The notes under the pieces are model-generated. The model was not told where the DNA came from, did no database searches, and saw nothing but the letters and a program-made list of their open reading frames with translations. This document shows, in pieces, positions 27,085 through 35,828 of a stretch of 64,000 nt of DNA. Each line of letters opens with the position of its first letter. The first letter of the stretch is position 1. The position numbers were made by a program, and so were the translations under genes. The stretch comes from CAWBRY01 sp963791295 (lineage in GTDB: Bacteria; Bacteroidota; Bacteroidia; Chitinophagales; Chitinophagaceae), in the NCBI GenBank assembly GCA_963791295.1, contig CAWBRY010000005.1, positions 186,001 to 250,000 of the forward strand. The letters are read 5' to 3'.

Positions 27085-29079
27085 CTATTTTTGTTTTGCT
27101 TTCGTTTTGCGGCGAACATCGTGTTCATCTGTCACCACCCACTCATAGTCGAGCTGTCTTTTCGTAAGATTTGCCGCAACTACCTTGATCATGACCTTAT
27201 CTCCCATCCTGAATTTCTTACCGCTGCGAGAGCCAACAAGACTGTAATCCGATTCGACATGACGGAACTCATCATATTCCAACAGACTATTGACGCTAAC
27301 CAGCCCCTCGCATTTGTGGTCTATTGTTTCGACCCAGAAGCCAAAGCTGGCTACCCCACTGATCACCCCTTCAAATTCTTCGCCTAAATAATTTTTCATG
27401 AATTGAACTTGCTTGTACTTATTGGAAGCCCGTTCTGCCTCCATCGCTGCTCTCTCCCTTTCGCTGCAGTGCTTGCATTTTTCTTCCAGCTTTTTATCGG
27501 CCTGAAGACTTGCATCCAACATATCACCAAGTATCCGATGGACGAGAACGTCGGGGTAGCGACGTATCGGAGAAGTAAAATGGCAATAATGATCGAAACC
27601 AAGCCCATAATGACCGACATTCTCAATGCTGTATTTTGCCTTAGCCATCGTGCGGATGCCGAGTTGTTCCAACACGTGTTGCTCCGGCTTGCCATGCACA
27701 TCTTTTAATAACTGGTTGAAGGATTCGGCAATGGCCTTTGGAGAAGAAGTATCGAATTTATGTCCAAATTTTTTTGCGAAGGCTGCAAATGGCAAAAGTT
27801 TTTCTTCGTCGGGATTATCGTGGACGCGATAGGGAAAGGCAAGCGGCTTGTGATTCAATTTTATCCGCGAAAGATCTTCCGCAACCGTCTTATTTGCCAA
27901 TAACATCAATTCTTCAATAAGTTGATGTGCCTCTTTATTTTCCTTGACTACAATTCCGACAGGGTCGCCTTTTTCATCCAATTGAAATCGCACTTCCTGC
28001 GAAGAAAAACTGATCGCTCCATGATTAAATCTTCTTTTCCTAAGACGTTGCGCCAGGTCATTCAATACCTGGATCTCTTCACCATGAATCCCCTCTTTCG
28101 ATTCAATGATCTCCTGGACTTCTTCATAGGTGAATCGATGGTCAGAATGAATTACTGTCCTCTCGACGCGGTGCTGCTTTACTTCAGCTTTTGGATTGAT
28201 CTGGAATATTACGGAGAATGTCAGCTTGTCCTCATGCGGGCGAAGGGAACACAAAACATTTGAGATATGTTCGGGCAGCATAGGATTGACCCGGTCCGGC
28301 AAATAAACGGATGTAGCGCGCTGGTAACCCTCTAAGTCGAGGGGACTATCCTTTTCTAAATAATGGCTGACATCGGCGATATGTACGCCAATTTCATAAT
28401 TTCCATTTCTTAATTTTTGAAATGAAATGGCATCATCAAAATCCCGGGCATCTATAGGATCGATGGTGAACGTGAGAATTTGCCGAAAGTCCTTTCTTTT
28501 ATTGATTTCTGCATCTGGAATATTATCCGGCAGTCGCGCAGCCGCCTCCAACGCTTCATCCGAAAATTGAAGCGGGAAGCCGGCGTCCAATATAATTTCT
28601 TTCATCGCCGCATCGTTCGAATTTTCTGCATCCAGCACCTGTATGACTTCTCCCATCGGCCGCTTTCCACCGCTTTCCCATTCTAATAGCCGGACGATGA
28701 CCCTGTCTTCATCCACGGCACCATTCACGTTTTCAAGGGGAATGAAGATGTCGGGCATGGGCTTATCCATTTCGGCAACAAAAAAGGCAAAGCCTTTATT
28801 CATTTGAAGGCGGCCAATGAATTCATTTCGTTTTCTCTCGATCACTTCATCTACGACCCCCTCCATCCTGCGTCCACCTTTATTCTTGATCTTTACGCGT
28901 ACCGTATCGCCGTGTAAGGCGGTATTAAAATCGGAGGGACGAATCAATATATCGGTTTCCGAATCCGGAACGATGACAAATCCCATTCCGGAGCGCGTAA
29001 TATCCAACACACCCTTCCAGATTTTTCCAGTTGATGGTCTTCGCTTTTCTTTTTTCTTCTTTGCGTTTTTTCTTCCCAT
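27085..29079 (-). CDS. rnr: Ribonuclease R
   Basis: The 664-residue RNB-family 3'-5' exoribonuclease starts with a Lys/Arg-rich tail, then cold-shock/OB domains (about 20-150, with SGMGFVIVPDSETDILI and NKGFAFFVAEM). The RNB catalytic centre TIDPIDARDFDDA is at residues 205-217 (catalytic Asp207, 213, 215, 216). An S1 domain follows at about 570-645 (GVISGVASFGFWVE), and a basic end. It degrades structured RNA and participates in ribosome quality control. The protein is shorter than E. coli RNase R (813) because it lacks the N-terminal helix-turn-helix extension, which is usual in Bacteroidota. Confidence 0.95.
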   Translation of the reverse strand: MGRKNAKKKKEKRRPSTGKIWKGVLDITRSGMGFVIVPDSETDILIRPSDFNTALHGDTVRVKIKNKGGRRMEGVVDEVIERKRNEFIGRLQMNKGFAFFVAEMDKPMPDIFIPLENVNGAVDEDRVIVRLLEWESGGKRPMGEVIQVLDAENSNDAAMKEIILDAGFPLQFSDEALEAAARLPDNIPDAEINKRKDFRQILTFTIDPIDARDFDDAISFQKLRNGNYEIGVHIADVSHYLEKDSPLDLEGYQRATSVYLPDRVNPMLPEHISNVLCSLRPHEDKLTFSVIFQINPKAEVKQHRVERTVIHSDHRFTYEEVQEIIESKEGIHGEEIQVLNDLAQRLRKRRFNHGAISFSSQEVRFQLDEKGDPVGIVVKENKEAHQLIEELMLLANKTVAEDLSRIKLNHKPLAFPYRVHDNPDEEKLLPFAAFAKKFGHKFDTSSPKAIAESFNQLLKDVHGKPEQHVLEQLGIRTMAKAKYSIENVGHYGLGFDHYCHFTSPIRRYPDVLVHRILGDMLDASLQADKKLEEKCKHCSERERAAMEAERASNKYKQVQFMKNYLGEEFEGVISGVASFGFWVETIDHKCEGLVSVNSLLEYDEFRHVESDYSLVGSRSGKKFRMGDKVMIKVVAANLTKRQLDYEWVVTDEHDVRRKTKAKQK

Positions 29080-29086
29080 AATAAAT

Positions 29087-30172
29087 TCAATTCAATGCTA
29101 CCCGCCGCTCCTTGAATGCATGAATGAAATGAATCACCATTTCATTAAATTTTTCTCCCTCTCCAAATAAAAATCGATGGCGGATCGGCAATACATATAA
29201 TGGAAGGTCGGTAATATCGCTTTGAAATTTTACCAGTCGGACAGCATCTTTCTCCGTAGTTAGGATCATTTTATTCTCCGTTTTTATTTCGTCGTACCTT
29301 TTTCGGATGTCCTTCAGGTCATCGATGGTAAAAATATGATGATCGGGATATTGCATCATATAATAGACCTTGCTTTCTTCTTCCATCAATTTCTTCAGAG
29401 GTCTTGGATTGGCAATGCCTGACAACAGCAACACCTCTTTTTCCTGGATAGCCCCTGCCGGCTGTTGAGTCTTAATATGGTAAGTTTCTCCATATTCAAT
29501 GGTCGTAAAGAATATGGTTTGACGTGGTAACGGATGAATTTCTTTAACGATGGCTTCCTTTTCTTCCTCGGTCATCTCCTCCCTGCATTTCGTTACGACG
29601 ACGATGTCTGCCCTTTTATAACTACGTTTCAAATCGCGAAGATCTCCGGTCGGTAAATAAAAATCCCGTGTAAATAGATTATTGCAATCAGTCAACAATA
29701 TATTCAAACCCGCTTTTATCGCCCTGTGTTGGAAACCGTCATCCAGAATGATGACTTGGGTCTCCGGTCTGTCATGAAGTAATTGAGGAACTGCCTCGAT
29801 CCGGTTTTCTCCAACAGACACGGGAATATCGGGAAACTTCAGATGAAGTTGCATCGGCTCATCCCCAATCTCCAGGGCATCAGTCGTCCGGTCGGCCAGT
29901 GCATATCCTCGCGTCTTGCGCTTATAGCCGCGGCTGAGTGTCGCCACCTTATACTGGTCCTTTAGAAAGCCAACGAGGTACTCCACCATCGGTGATTTGC
30001 CCGTCCCTCCCACCGAAAGATTTCCAACACAGATCACGGGCAAACCAAAAGAAGTGGACTGAAAAATTTTCAAATCGTAGAGCAAGTTGCGAATGCTAAT
30101 GCCTAGCCAGTAAAGCAACGCAATAGGCAATAAAAGTATACGGAAAGTCTTGAGAAAAATGCTAGAAAACAT
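29087..30172 (-). CDS. lpxK: Tetraacyldisaccharide 4'-kinase
   Basis: This 361-residue membrane-associated kinase phosphorylates the 4'-position of the lipid A disaccharide. It shows an N-terminal hydrophobic helix (FRILLLPIALLYWLGISI), the Walker A GNLSVGGTGKSP at residues 50-61, a SRGYKRK segment, the DDGFQHR motif near 143-149, and LLTDCNN. The length is normal for the family. The ATG at 30172 lies inside the upstream cyclo-ligase gene (11-bp overlap), indicating translational coupling. Its presence shows the organism makes lipid A. Confidence 0.95.
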   Translation of the reverse strand: MFSSIFLKTFRILLLPIALLYWLGISIRNLLYDLKIFQSTSFGLPVICVGNLSVGGTGKSPMVEYLVGFLKDQYKVATLSRGYKRKTRGYALADRTTDALEIGDEPMQLHLKFPDIPVSVGENRIEAVPQLLHDRPETQVIILDDGFQHRAIKAGLNILLTDCNNLFTRDFYLPTGDLRDLKRSYKRADIVVVTKCREEMTEEEKEAIVKEIHPLPRQTIFFTTIEYGETYHIKTQQPAGAIQEKEVLLLSGIANPRPLKKLMEEESKVYYMMQYPDHHIFTIDDLKDIRKRYDEIKTENKMILTTEKDAVRLVKFQSDITDLPLYVLPIRHRFLFGEGEKFNEMVIHFIHAFKERRVALN

Positions 30173-30731
30173 ATGAGTTATGAGGCGTGATACAAATATT
30201 CAAAGGTATGTCAAATTCGCTGCGGTCTTTGAACGCTTCAACCGGCTCAAAATATGAAAACCCGGTTTTTATGCAATCATTCCGGCAATCAGCCAGATAC
30301 CTGTCATAGAATCCGCGACCATATCCAACCCGGTATCCATTCTTATCAAACGCAATCAAAGGAACAAAGATGATGTCGATGCTTTCTGGTAAGATAAAAT
30401 CACCTTGATGCGGCTCATATATATTCAATTTGGTTTTTTCAAAGGGAGTATCGATGTCGGTTGCAACGGCGCGCATGCTCATCGATTCAAAGTCGGATAC
30501 TGGGTAACATACTTTTAGTTCGGGATTTCTGAACTTGAGAAATTCAGTAAACAAATGAGTATTGGGTTCGTTATTCTCCTCGATGGGCCAATAAGATAGC
30601 AAAGAATTAACAAAAGGAAGTTCGACCTGTTGAAATTGAATCAGCATCAGGTCATCCAATTTCCCCCGCTCCGATTCCGTGAGCTGAAAGCGTTTCTCTT
30701 TATAAAGATTTCGTATTTCCGATTTTATCAT
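30162..30731 (-). CDS. 5-formyltetrahydrofolate cyclo-ligase
   Basis: The 189-residue enzyme converts 5-formyl-THF to 5,10-methenyl-THF with ATP. Diagnostic parts are the basic N-terminus (IRNLYKEKRFQLTESERGKLDD), the SYWPIEENNEPNTH segment, and the C-terminal substrate-site sequence FVPLIAFDKNGYRVGYGRGFYDRYL. Downstream it overlaps lpxK. Upstream its ATG directly follows the stop of rsmD without spacer, so the genes are translationally linked although they act in different pathways. Confidence 0.93.
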   Translation of the reverse strand: MIKSEIRNLYKEKRFQLTESERGKLDDLMLIQFQQVELPFVNSLLSYWPIEENNEPNTHLFTEFLKFRNPELKVCYPVSDFESMSMRAVATDIDTPFEKTKLNIYEPHQGDFILPESIDIIFVPLIAFDKNGYRVGYGRGFYDRYLADCRNDCIKTGFSYFEPVEAFKDRSEFDIPLNICITPHNSYVF

Positions 30732-31271
30732 CTACTCATTAATAAAAGTAGTAAATACCGTAGTTCCATAATTTCTTTCGCTCTTATATAACGGAAGATG
30801 CTTGTAGCCTCTTTCCGGCGTATGTTCCAAAACAAACCATCCGCTCGGATTTAACAGGCCTTTCTCAAAAATTAATACCGGTAAACTATCAATGCCCGGA
30901 AGTGCATAGGGAGGTCCGGCAAAGATGAAATCAAATTTATCTTCACATCGCTGTAAAAATTTAAAGACATCCATTTTTACCGCCTCCATATTCTTTATAC
31001 CCAGGGATTCAGACGTTTTTTTGATAAACTCAAACATATTCGCATCTTTTTCAACGATGGTAAGTCGGCCCGCGCCGCGAGATGCCAATTCATAACTAAT
31101 ACTTCCTGTACCTCCAAACAAATCAAGCGTTGCTAATCCTTCCAGATCCAGATTGTGTTGAAGGACATTGAACAATCCTTCCTTAGCAATATCTGTTGTA
31201 GGTCTTGTAAATGGCATTTTTGCCGGAGGATGGAACTTCCGGCCACCGAATTCGCCACCTATGATGCGCAT
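30732..31271 (-). CDS. rsmD: 16S rRNA (guanine(966)-N2)-methyltransferase
   Basis: I take the ATG at 31271 (MRIIGGEFGGRKF) because it starts exactly at the conserved RsmD N-terminus. The frame is open to 31313. The 179-residue protein has TRPTTDIAKEGLFNVL (residues 22-37), the SAM-binding motif DLFGGTGSI (50-58), the IVEKD acidic loop and a catalytic-loop motif that reads AGPPY (118-122). Most RsmD proteins have (D/N)PPY/F here, so the Gly before PPY is notable. The start overlaps the end of the DUF3822 gene by 13 bp. The expected role is methylation of G966 in 16S rRNA during 30S assembly. Confidence 0.88.
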   Translation of the reverse strand: MRIIGGEFGGRKFHPPAKMPFTRPTTDIAKEGLFNVLQHNLDLEGLATLDLFGGTGSISYELASRGAGRLTIVEKDANMFEFIKKTSESLGIKNMEAVKMDVFKFLQRCEDKFDFIFAGPPYALPGIDSLPVLIFEKGLLNPSGWFVLEHTPERGYKHLPLYKSERNYGTTVFTTFINE

Positions 31272-32083
31272 CGGGACAGGTCGTTGAGTGAAGTGAAAAA
31301 ATGCAAGGGACAAGGAAAATTGATTGCCGGATCAATCTTCCAGGTAGTTGTTCTTAAATTGATATTCATGAAATATTGATCCAATTCTCGATATAATGCA
31401 GATTGTTGCTCCACCAAACCAGACAGCTCAATCTTCACATCCTTTTGAGACAATCCAAACTCTGTACATATCCTCAAAAGATAATAGATGACATCTGCGG
31501 GAGTTGAATATAAATACGACCTTGTTAGCAACAGCTTTGCCGGACTGGCTGCAAGTACTGTAAAGTCCTCCCTCCTGAAATCAATCAGCAGCTTTCCGCC
31601 GGCATCGAGATTATCGAGGTTTTTCATGTCCAGCGTAGACTGATGCCAGTATTTTCCTGCGCCGAATTTCCGGTTCATTCGTTCGTGCAGTTCCTTCGGA
31701 ATCGCATAAACATTAAAGAGCTGCTCTTGTTCGATGGCCTCCGTGATCACTGATGAACCCGCATTTACACCATACAAAGTATTTAGAAGTGCACCGGTAT
31801 GCTCCGGATTGAAAAATTTTACAGGGATAAGGCTACTTTCGGGATGATCATAACACACCAATACCTGGTAAAATGAACCATTCAACTCAGGTCTTTTGGC
31901 GAATAGATCCGTTAAAAAGGGCTCATTCACTTCCTCATCAAAATAATATGCCAGTTGATGCAATTCATCTGTCCCATGCTCGGTAATAGAAAAACAACAA
32001 TGCTTTGTACCCAACCGGATGGATAAGACCGGTTTGGTGATAACCCGATCGTGAGGTGCTGCTATTTGGAACAGGCATTCCAA
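31259..32083 (-). CDS. DUF3822 family protein
   Basis: The frame is open to 32281, but the far upstream part (rich in Trp, Arg and Lys) overlaps the divergent MATE gene and does not look like protein. The conserved part starts near KPVLSIRLGTKHCCFSI. No ATG is nearby, so I place the start provisionally at the TTG at 32083 (about 274 residues). DUF3822 proteins have an actin/ASKHA-like appearance: an N-terminal SIRLG strand-turn and a later GGKLLIDFRREDFTVLAAS segment that resembles a second ATPase-fold repeat. The function is unknown. It is the first gene of the minus-strand cluster and its end overlaps rsmD, an association I recall as common in this group. Confidence 0.65.
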   Translation of the reverse strand: MECLFQIAAPHDRVITKPVLSIRLGTKHCCFSITEHGTDELHQLAYYFDEEVNEPFLTDLFAKRPELNGSFYQVLVCYDHPESSLIPVKFFNPEHTGALLNTLYGVNAGSSVITEAIEQEQLFNVYAIPKELHERMNRKFGAGKYWHQSTLDMKNLDNLDAGGKLLIDFRREDFTVLAASPAKLLLTRSYLYSTPADVIYYLLRICTEFGLSQKDVKIELSGLVEQQSALYRELDQYFMNINLRTTTWKIDPAINFPCPLHFFTSLNDLSRCAS

Positions 32084-32182
32084 TGATTCACTCTTGTTGC
32101 GTGCAATAATAAGCAAAAAAGACGGGAACCATTGCCAATGTGCAGGGCGGTTCTTTTTCGTAGGTTTGCGCCTCTTAAAAAC

Positions 32183-33538
32183 ATGGCGCCAGAAAAAAAT
32201 AAAGACCTGCGGGTTGAAATAAGCAACCGCCAGATATATAAGATCGCACTTCCGATCAGCCTTGCCGTGCTTGTTCCACAATTAAATTTCATTACCAATA
32301 ACGTATTCTTGGGCCATTACAGTCAGCACGCATTGGCCGTCGTTAGCATCACCGGTGTTTACTACCTGATCTTTGCGATGATCGGATTCGGACTTAATAA
32401 CGGCCTGCAGACAATCATTTCGCGCCGCGCAGGAGAAAACAGACCGGAAGAAATCGGGAAAGTGTTTGGCCAGGGAGTCTTTATTTCGCTGATCATTGCA
32501 GCTATAGGCATTCTCCTCACATGGTTTGTCGCTCCATGGATACTACGACGGGTAATTCATTCATCCGAAATTTCCAGTGATTCTATCGAGTTCTTAAGAA
32601 TTCGAATTGTGGGCCTTCCTTTTCTATATGTCTACCAGATGCGCAATGCTTTGCTCGTGGGAACCAATAACAGCCGATACCTGGTCATCGGGACATTGGC
32701 TGAGACGGTGACCAATATTCTTTTTGATTGGCTCTTTATCTTCGGGCAATTTGGGTTTCCTGAAATGGGATTAAATGGGGCGGCAGTTGCCTCCATTATT
32801 GCCGAATTCATTGGCATGTTTGTAATCTTCCTGGTCATTCATTATAAAGGGATCAGCCAACGATTTGCATTGTTTAGCCACTTTCGCTGGAACAGTGCAA
32901 ATGCAAAGTTGATTCTCTCGATCTCTTTGCCGCTCATTTTCCAATTAGCCATCAGCCTGATGAGCTGGGAATATTTTTATATTCTAATTGAACATCATGG
33001 ACAGACAGCTTTGGCGGTATCCAATGTGATGCGGAATATTTTTGGGATCATCGGCTGCATTACCTGGGCCTTGGCAGCCACCACCTCATCCATGGTAAGT
33101 AATATTATTGGGCAGGGTAAACCTGAAAAAGTAAGAGAGCTGATCTGGAAAGTCGTCAAAATAAGTACCGGACTCACATCCATTGTAGCCATAGTTATCA
33201 ATCTGTTTCCCGCCTTCTTTCTTTCGGCCTATGGGCAGGATGAAGCTTTTGTTGTAGCAGCCATACCAGTAGTGCGGGTCGTTACGCTGGCCATGGTCCT
33301 GATGGCCTTCGCCGTCGTTTGGGTAAATGCCGTTACAGGGACCGGCAACAGCCGCATCACGTTCTTAATTGAACTCATTACTATCGTCCTCTATTGCATC
33401 TATGTATATCTGGTCCTGGAAAAATTTTCTCTGTCCCTCACGATCGGCTGGATGAGCGAATGGTTATACTGGTGCAGTATGTTTTTCTTTGCCTGGTTGT
33501 ATATGAGAAGTGGGCGGTGGAAAAACAAGGTTATTTAA
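32183..33538 (+). CDS. MATE family efflux transporter
   Basis: I choose the ATG at 32183 (MAPEKNKDLRVEISNRQIYKI). The frame extends upstream to 32132. About 451 residues with 12 hydrophobic helices follow, arranged as two similar halves. NRQIYKIALPISLAVLVPQL is the usual TM1 of MATE proteins, and GFGLNNGLQTIISRRAGE and the second-half ALAATTSSMVSNIIGQGKPE are the paired loop motifs. It exports cationic or hydrophobic compounds using Na+ or H+. It is divergent from the DUF3822 gene, separated by roughly 100 bp. Confidence 0.88.
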   Translation: MAPEKNKDLRVEISNRQIYKIALPISLAVLVPQLNFITNNVFLGHYSQHALAVVSITGVYYLIFAMIGFGLNNGLQTIISRRAGENRPEEIGKVFGQGVFISLIIAAIGILLTWFVAPWILRRVIHSSEISSDSIEFLRIRIVGLPFLYVYQMRNALLVGTNNSRYLVIGTLAETVTNILFDWLFIFGQFGFPEMGLNGAAVASIIAEFIGMFVIFLVIHYKGISQRFALFSHFRWNSANAKLILSISLPLIFQLAISLMSWEYFYILIEHHGQTALAVSNVMRNIFGIIGCITWALAATTSSMVSNIIGQGKPEKVRELIWKVVKISTGLTSIVAIVINLFPAFFLSAYGQDEAFVVAAIPVVRVVTLAMVLMAFAVVWVNAVTGTGNSRITFLIELITIVLYCIYVYLVLEKFSLSLTIGWMSEWLYWCSMFFFAWLYMRSGRWKNKVI

Positions 33539-33548
33539 GCTTCGGCTC

Positions 33549-34322
33549 TCATAATTCCCTGATCCAAATATTCCGATAGCTGATCGGTGGGCTCGGATCG
33601 CCGTGATCCTGCAGCTTGATCGGTGCCGGACCATACTTTTTATATTTCGGTTGACCTATGTATACGGTCTGACCTTTTAATTCCACATTATTCTGCACCA
33701 GGACGCCATTGTGAATCGCCGTTACTCGGGCTGGAGATTTCAGTGTACTATCCTCATTGAACCGGGGCGCAGTCCAGATGATATCATAGGATTGCCATTC
33801 ACCTGGTTTCCGGCAGGCATTGGCAAGAGGCATAATTTGTTTATATATGCTGGCAGCCTGGCCGTTCACGTAAGTCGTGTTGTTGTAACCATCAAGCACC
33901 TGCAACTCGTATCCATCATCGCCACGACCCGTAGCCGCAAGGAACAGGCCGCTATTACCGCGAGCCTGTCCTGTGCCAGTGATATTCTCCGGTATGCGCC
34001 ATTCTATATGCAACTGATAATCGGTGAATGCCTTTTTCGTTTGAATATTGCCGGTACCTTTTTTTACTGTAATAGCGCCATCAGCCACCGTCCATTGGGC
34101 AGCTGTAGTTGTATCTTTTGTTGAGACCCACTGATCGAGGTTCTTACCGTCAAATAAAATGATCGCATCGGAGGGAGCATCACTACTGGCGCTTCCGGGT
34201 TGGACAATTTTTGGAACCGGAGTCCAGACCTCTGTAGCTTTCGGGTCGGTCTGTGAATAGCACAATAAACTATTGATGCCGCAACATAGTAAAAGTGGAA
34301 ATACCTTCTTATTCATTTTCAT
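33549..34322 (-). CDS. DUF1080 protein (3-keto-disaccharide hydrolase-like)
   Basis: The 257-residue exported protein (signal MKMNKKVFPLLLCCGINSLLCYSQ) consists of one DUF1080 concanavalin-like domain. It begins with IILFDGKNLDQWVS and contains YQLHIEWRIPE, GNSGLFLAATG, YELQVLDGYNN and the final IKLQDHGDPSPPISYRNIWIREL. Characterised relatives cleave 3-keto-glycosides, made by Gfo/Idh/MocA oxidation of the C3 hydroxyl. The next gene downstream of its promoter side (34343-35680) encodes exactly such an oxidoreductase, 20 bp away and on the same strand. The two probably act in sequence in the periplasm. Confidence 0.85.
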   Translation of the reverse strand: MKMNKKVFPLLLCCGINSLLCYSQTDPKATEVWTPVPKIVQPGSASSDAPSDAIILFDGKNLDQWVSTKDTTTAAQWTVADGAITVKKGTGNIQTKKAFTDYQLHIEWRIPENITGTGQARGNSGLFLAATGRGDDGYELQVLDGYNNTTYVNGQAASIYKQIMPLANACRKPGEWQSYDIIWTAPRFNEDSTLKSPARVTAIHNGVLVQNNVELKGQTVYIGQPKYKKYGPAPIKLQDHGDPSPPISYRNIWIREL

Positions 34323-34342
34323 CGTTTTATTAATAAATAGAT

Positions 34343-35680
34343 TTACGCCTGAAGATTTGGAAGTTTATATCCGTTGTGATATTCCTTCATCAAAAATTCT
34401 TCATTTATTTTCTTATCTGCGAATTTTGAAGCGGATTTGTCCCAGACTAGTTTCTTGCCCGTGCGAAAAGAGATATTTCCCATCTGAGCGACGATAGCGA
34501 CGTGGGCAGCCGACTGGATAGAACAATTTAGGTCCTCTGTTTTCCTGGATTTAACTACGCTCACAAAATTTTCCCAGTGCTTGTCCAACCCGTTGTCGGA
34601 TGGCTTTTCAAACGGTTTGCTGATCTTGTTCCTACTTTGTTTCTCCTCAATCACTTCCCATCCATTACGATTCAATATCAACGTTCCATTATTTCCGATA
34701 TATGCAATGCCATGATCCTTTCCGTAAGAACCATTGTCAATTCCCATGGCTGAATCCCAAACCACATTAAATCCATCAAACTCGTACAACGTAGTCAGCG
34801 TATCCGGCGTTTCCTGGTATAGATCAGGATATGCAAACTTTCCACCCAATCCGACAATCGTCTTTGGCGCCTCCGCTTTCATCCCCAACAAAGCATAGTC
34901 CAGCAAATGAACACCCCAATCGGTCATTAAGCCGCCTGCGTAATCCCAAAACCAACGGAAATGAAAATGGAAACGGCTTGCATTAAATGGCCTGGTCATG
35001 GCAGGACCCAACCATTGTTTATAATCGACACCGGCAGGAGGTGCGCTGTCCGGAACAACGGGCTGCGGACGCATCCAACCCTGGTAGCACCAAACTTTGA
35101 CGGTGCGGATATTTCCCAGCGCCCCACTTTGAACAAAGTCGACGGCGTCTTTGAAATGTTTTTGGCTTCGTTGCCACTGACCCGCCTGGACAACCTTCTT
35201 ATACCGTTCCTGCGCTGCGACCATGGTTCGGCATTCAACGATGGAATTACCAACTGGTTTTTCCACATAGACATCTTTACCGGCTTCACACGCATGGATC
35301 ATGATCAATGCATGCCAATGATCGGGAGTGCCAATGATGACTGCATCTATATCCTTTTGCTCTAACAATTTCCTGTAGTCGTCGTAAACTCTTATTTTGG
35401 AAGCATCTCCAGCGAATTTGGTATAGTCGGCGAGCCTCTTATCAATTACATTCCTATCAATATCGCAAAGCGCCACCAGGTTGACACCGGGAACCTTGAG
35501 TGCAGCCCTTACATTTGACCATCCCATTCCATTGATGCCGATGGCACCGATATTCAGTTGGTCACTTGGAGAAACCCGGTTCTTAAATATGGCAAATGCG
35601 CTATTGTCTATGGCAGAGACCAATGCGCCGCCACCTAATAACATGGAAGATTTTTGCAAAAAATTTCTTCTGGTTGACAT
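34343..35680 (-). CDS. Gfo/Idh/MocA family oxidoreductase, Tat-exported
   Basis: This 445-residue NAD(P)-dependent oxidoreductase carries a twin-arginine signal (STRRNFLQKSSMLLGGGA), so it is folded with its cofactor before export. The Rossmann domain has LNIGAIGINGMGWSN and VALCDIDRN. VEKPVGNS has the conserved Lys-Pro of the active site, and DWGVHLLDYALLGM supplies the catalytic His/Asp region. It is the first gene of a two-gene unit with the DUF1080 gene. By analogy with the 3-keto-glycoside pathway it would oxidise the C3 hydroxyl of a sugar. The sugar is unknown. The protein at 55695-57008 is a distant paralogue. Confidence 0.88.
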   Translation of the reverse strand: MSTRRNFLQKSSMLLGGGALVSAIDNSAFAIFKNRVSPSDQLNIGAIGINGMGWSNVRAALKVPGVNLVALCDIDRNVIDKRLADYTKFAGDASKIRVYDDYRKLLEQKDIDAVIIGTPDHWHALIMIHACEAGKDVYVEKPVGNSIVECRTMVAAQERYKKVVQAGQWQRSQKHFKDAVDFVQSGALGNIRTVKVWCYQGWMRPQPVVPDSAPPAGVDYKQWLGPAMTRPFNASRFHFHFRWFWDYAGGLMTDWGVHLLDYALLGMKAEAPKTIVGLGGKFAYPDLYQETPDTLTTLYEFDGFNVVWDSAMGIDNGSYGKDHGIAYIGNNGTLILNRNGWEVIEEKQSRNKISKPFEKPSDNGLDKHWENFVSVVKSRKTEDLNCSIQSAAHVAIVAQMGNISFRTGKKLVWDKSASKFADKKINEEFLMKEYHNGYKLPNLQA

Positions 35681-35828
35681 ATTACAAAGACTTAAAAGTG
35701 AATCAAATTGGTTGCCTGATGCATGGATTAATTTTTATGGTCTCAGGCGACCCTTTATTGGGCCATTAAATTAAGGCAGTTTGCGAAGAGATGAAAAAAT
35801 AAAATAATTATTTGAAGTAAATTGCCGC

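Noticed and set aside
32084..32281. Upstream extension of the DUF3822 frame
   Set aside because: The segment is rich in Trp, Arg and Lys, overlaps the divergent MATE gene and matches no family start.
34961..35365. 134-codon plus-strand frame inside the first Gfo/Idh/MocA gene
   Set aside because: It is antisense to a well-supported gene and shows no domain.
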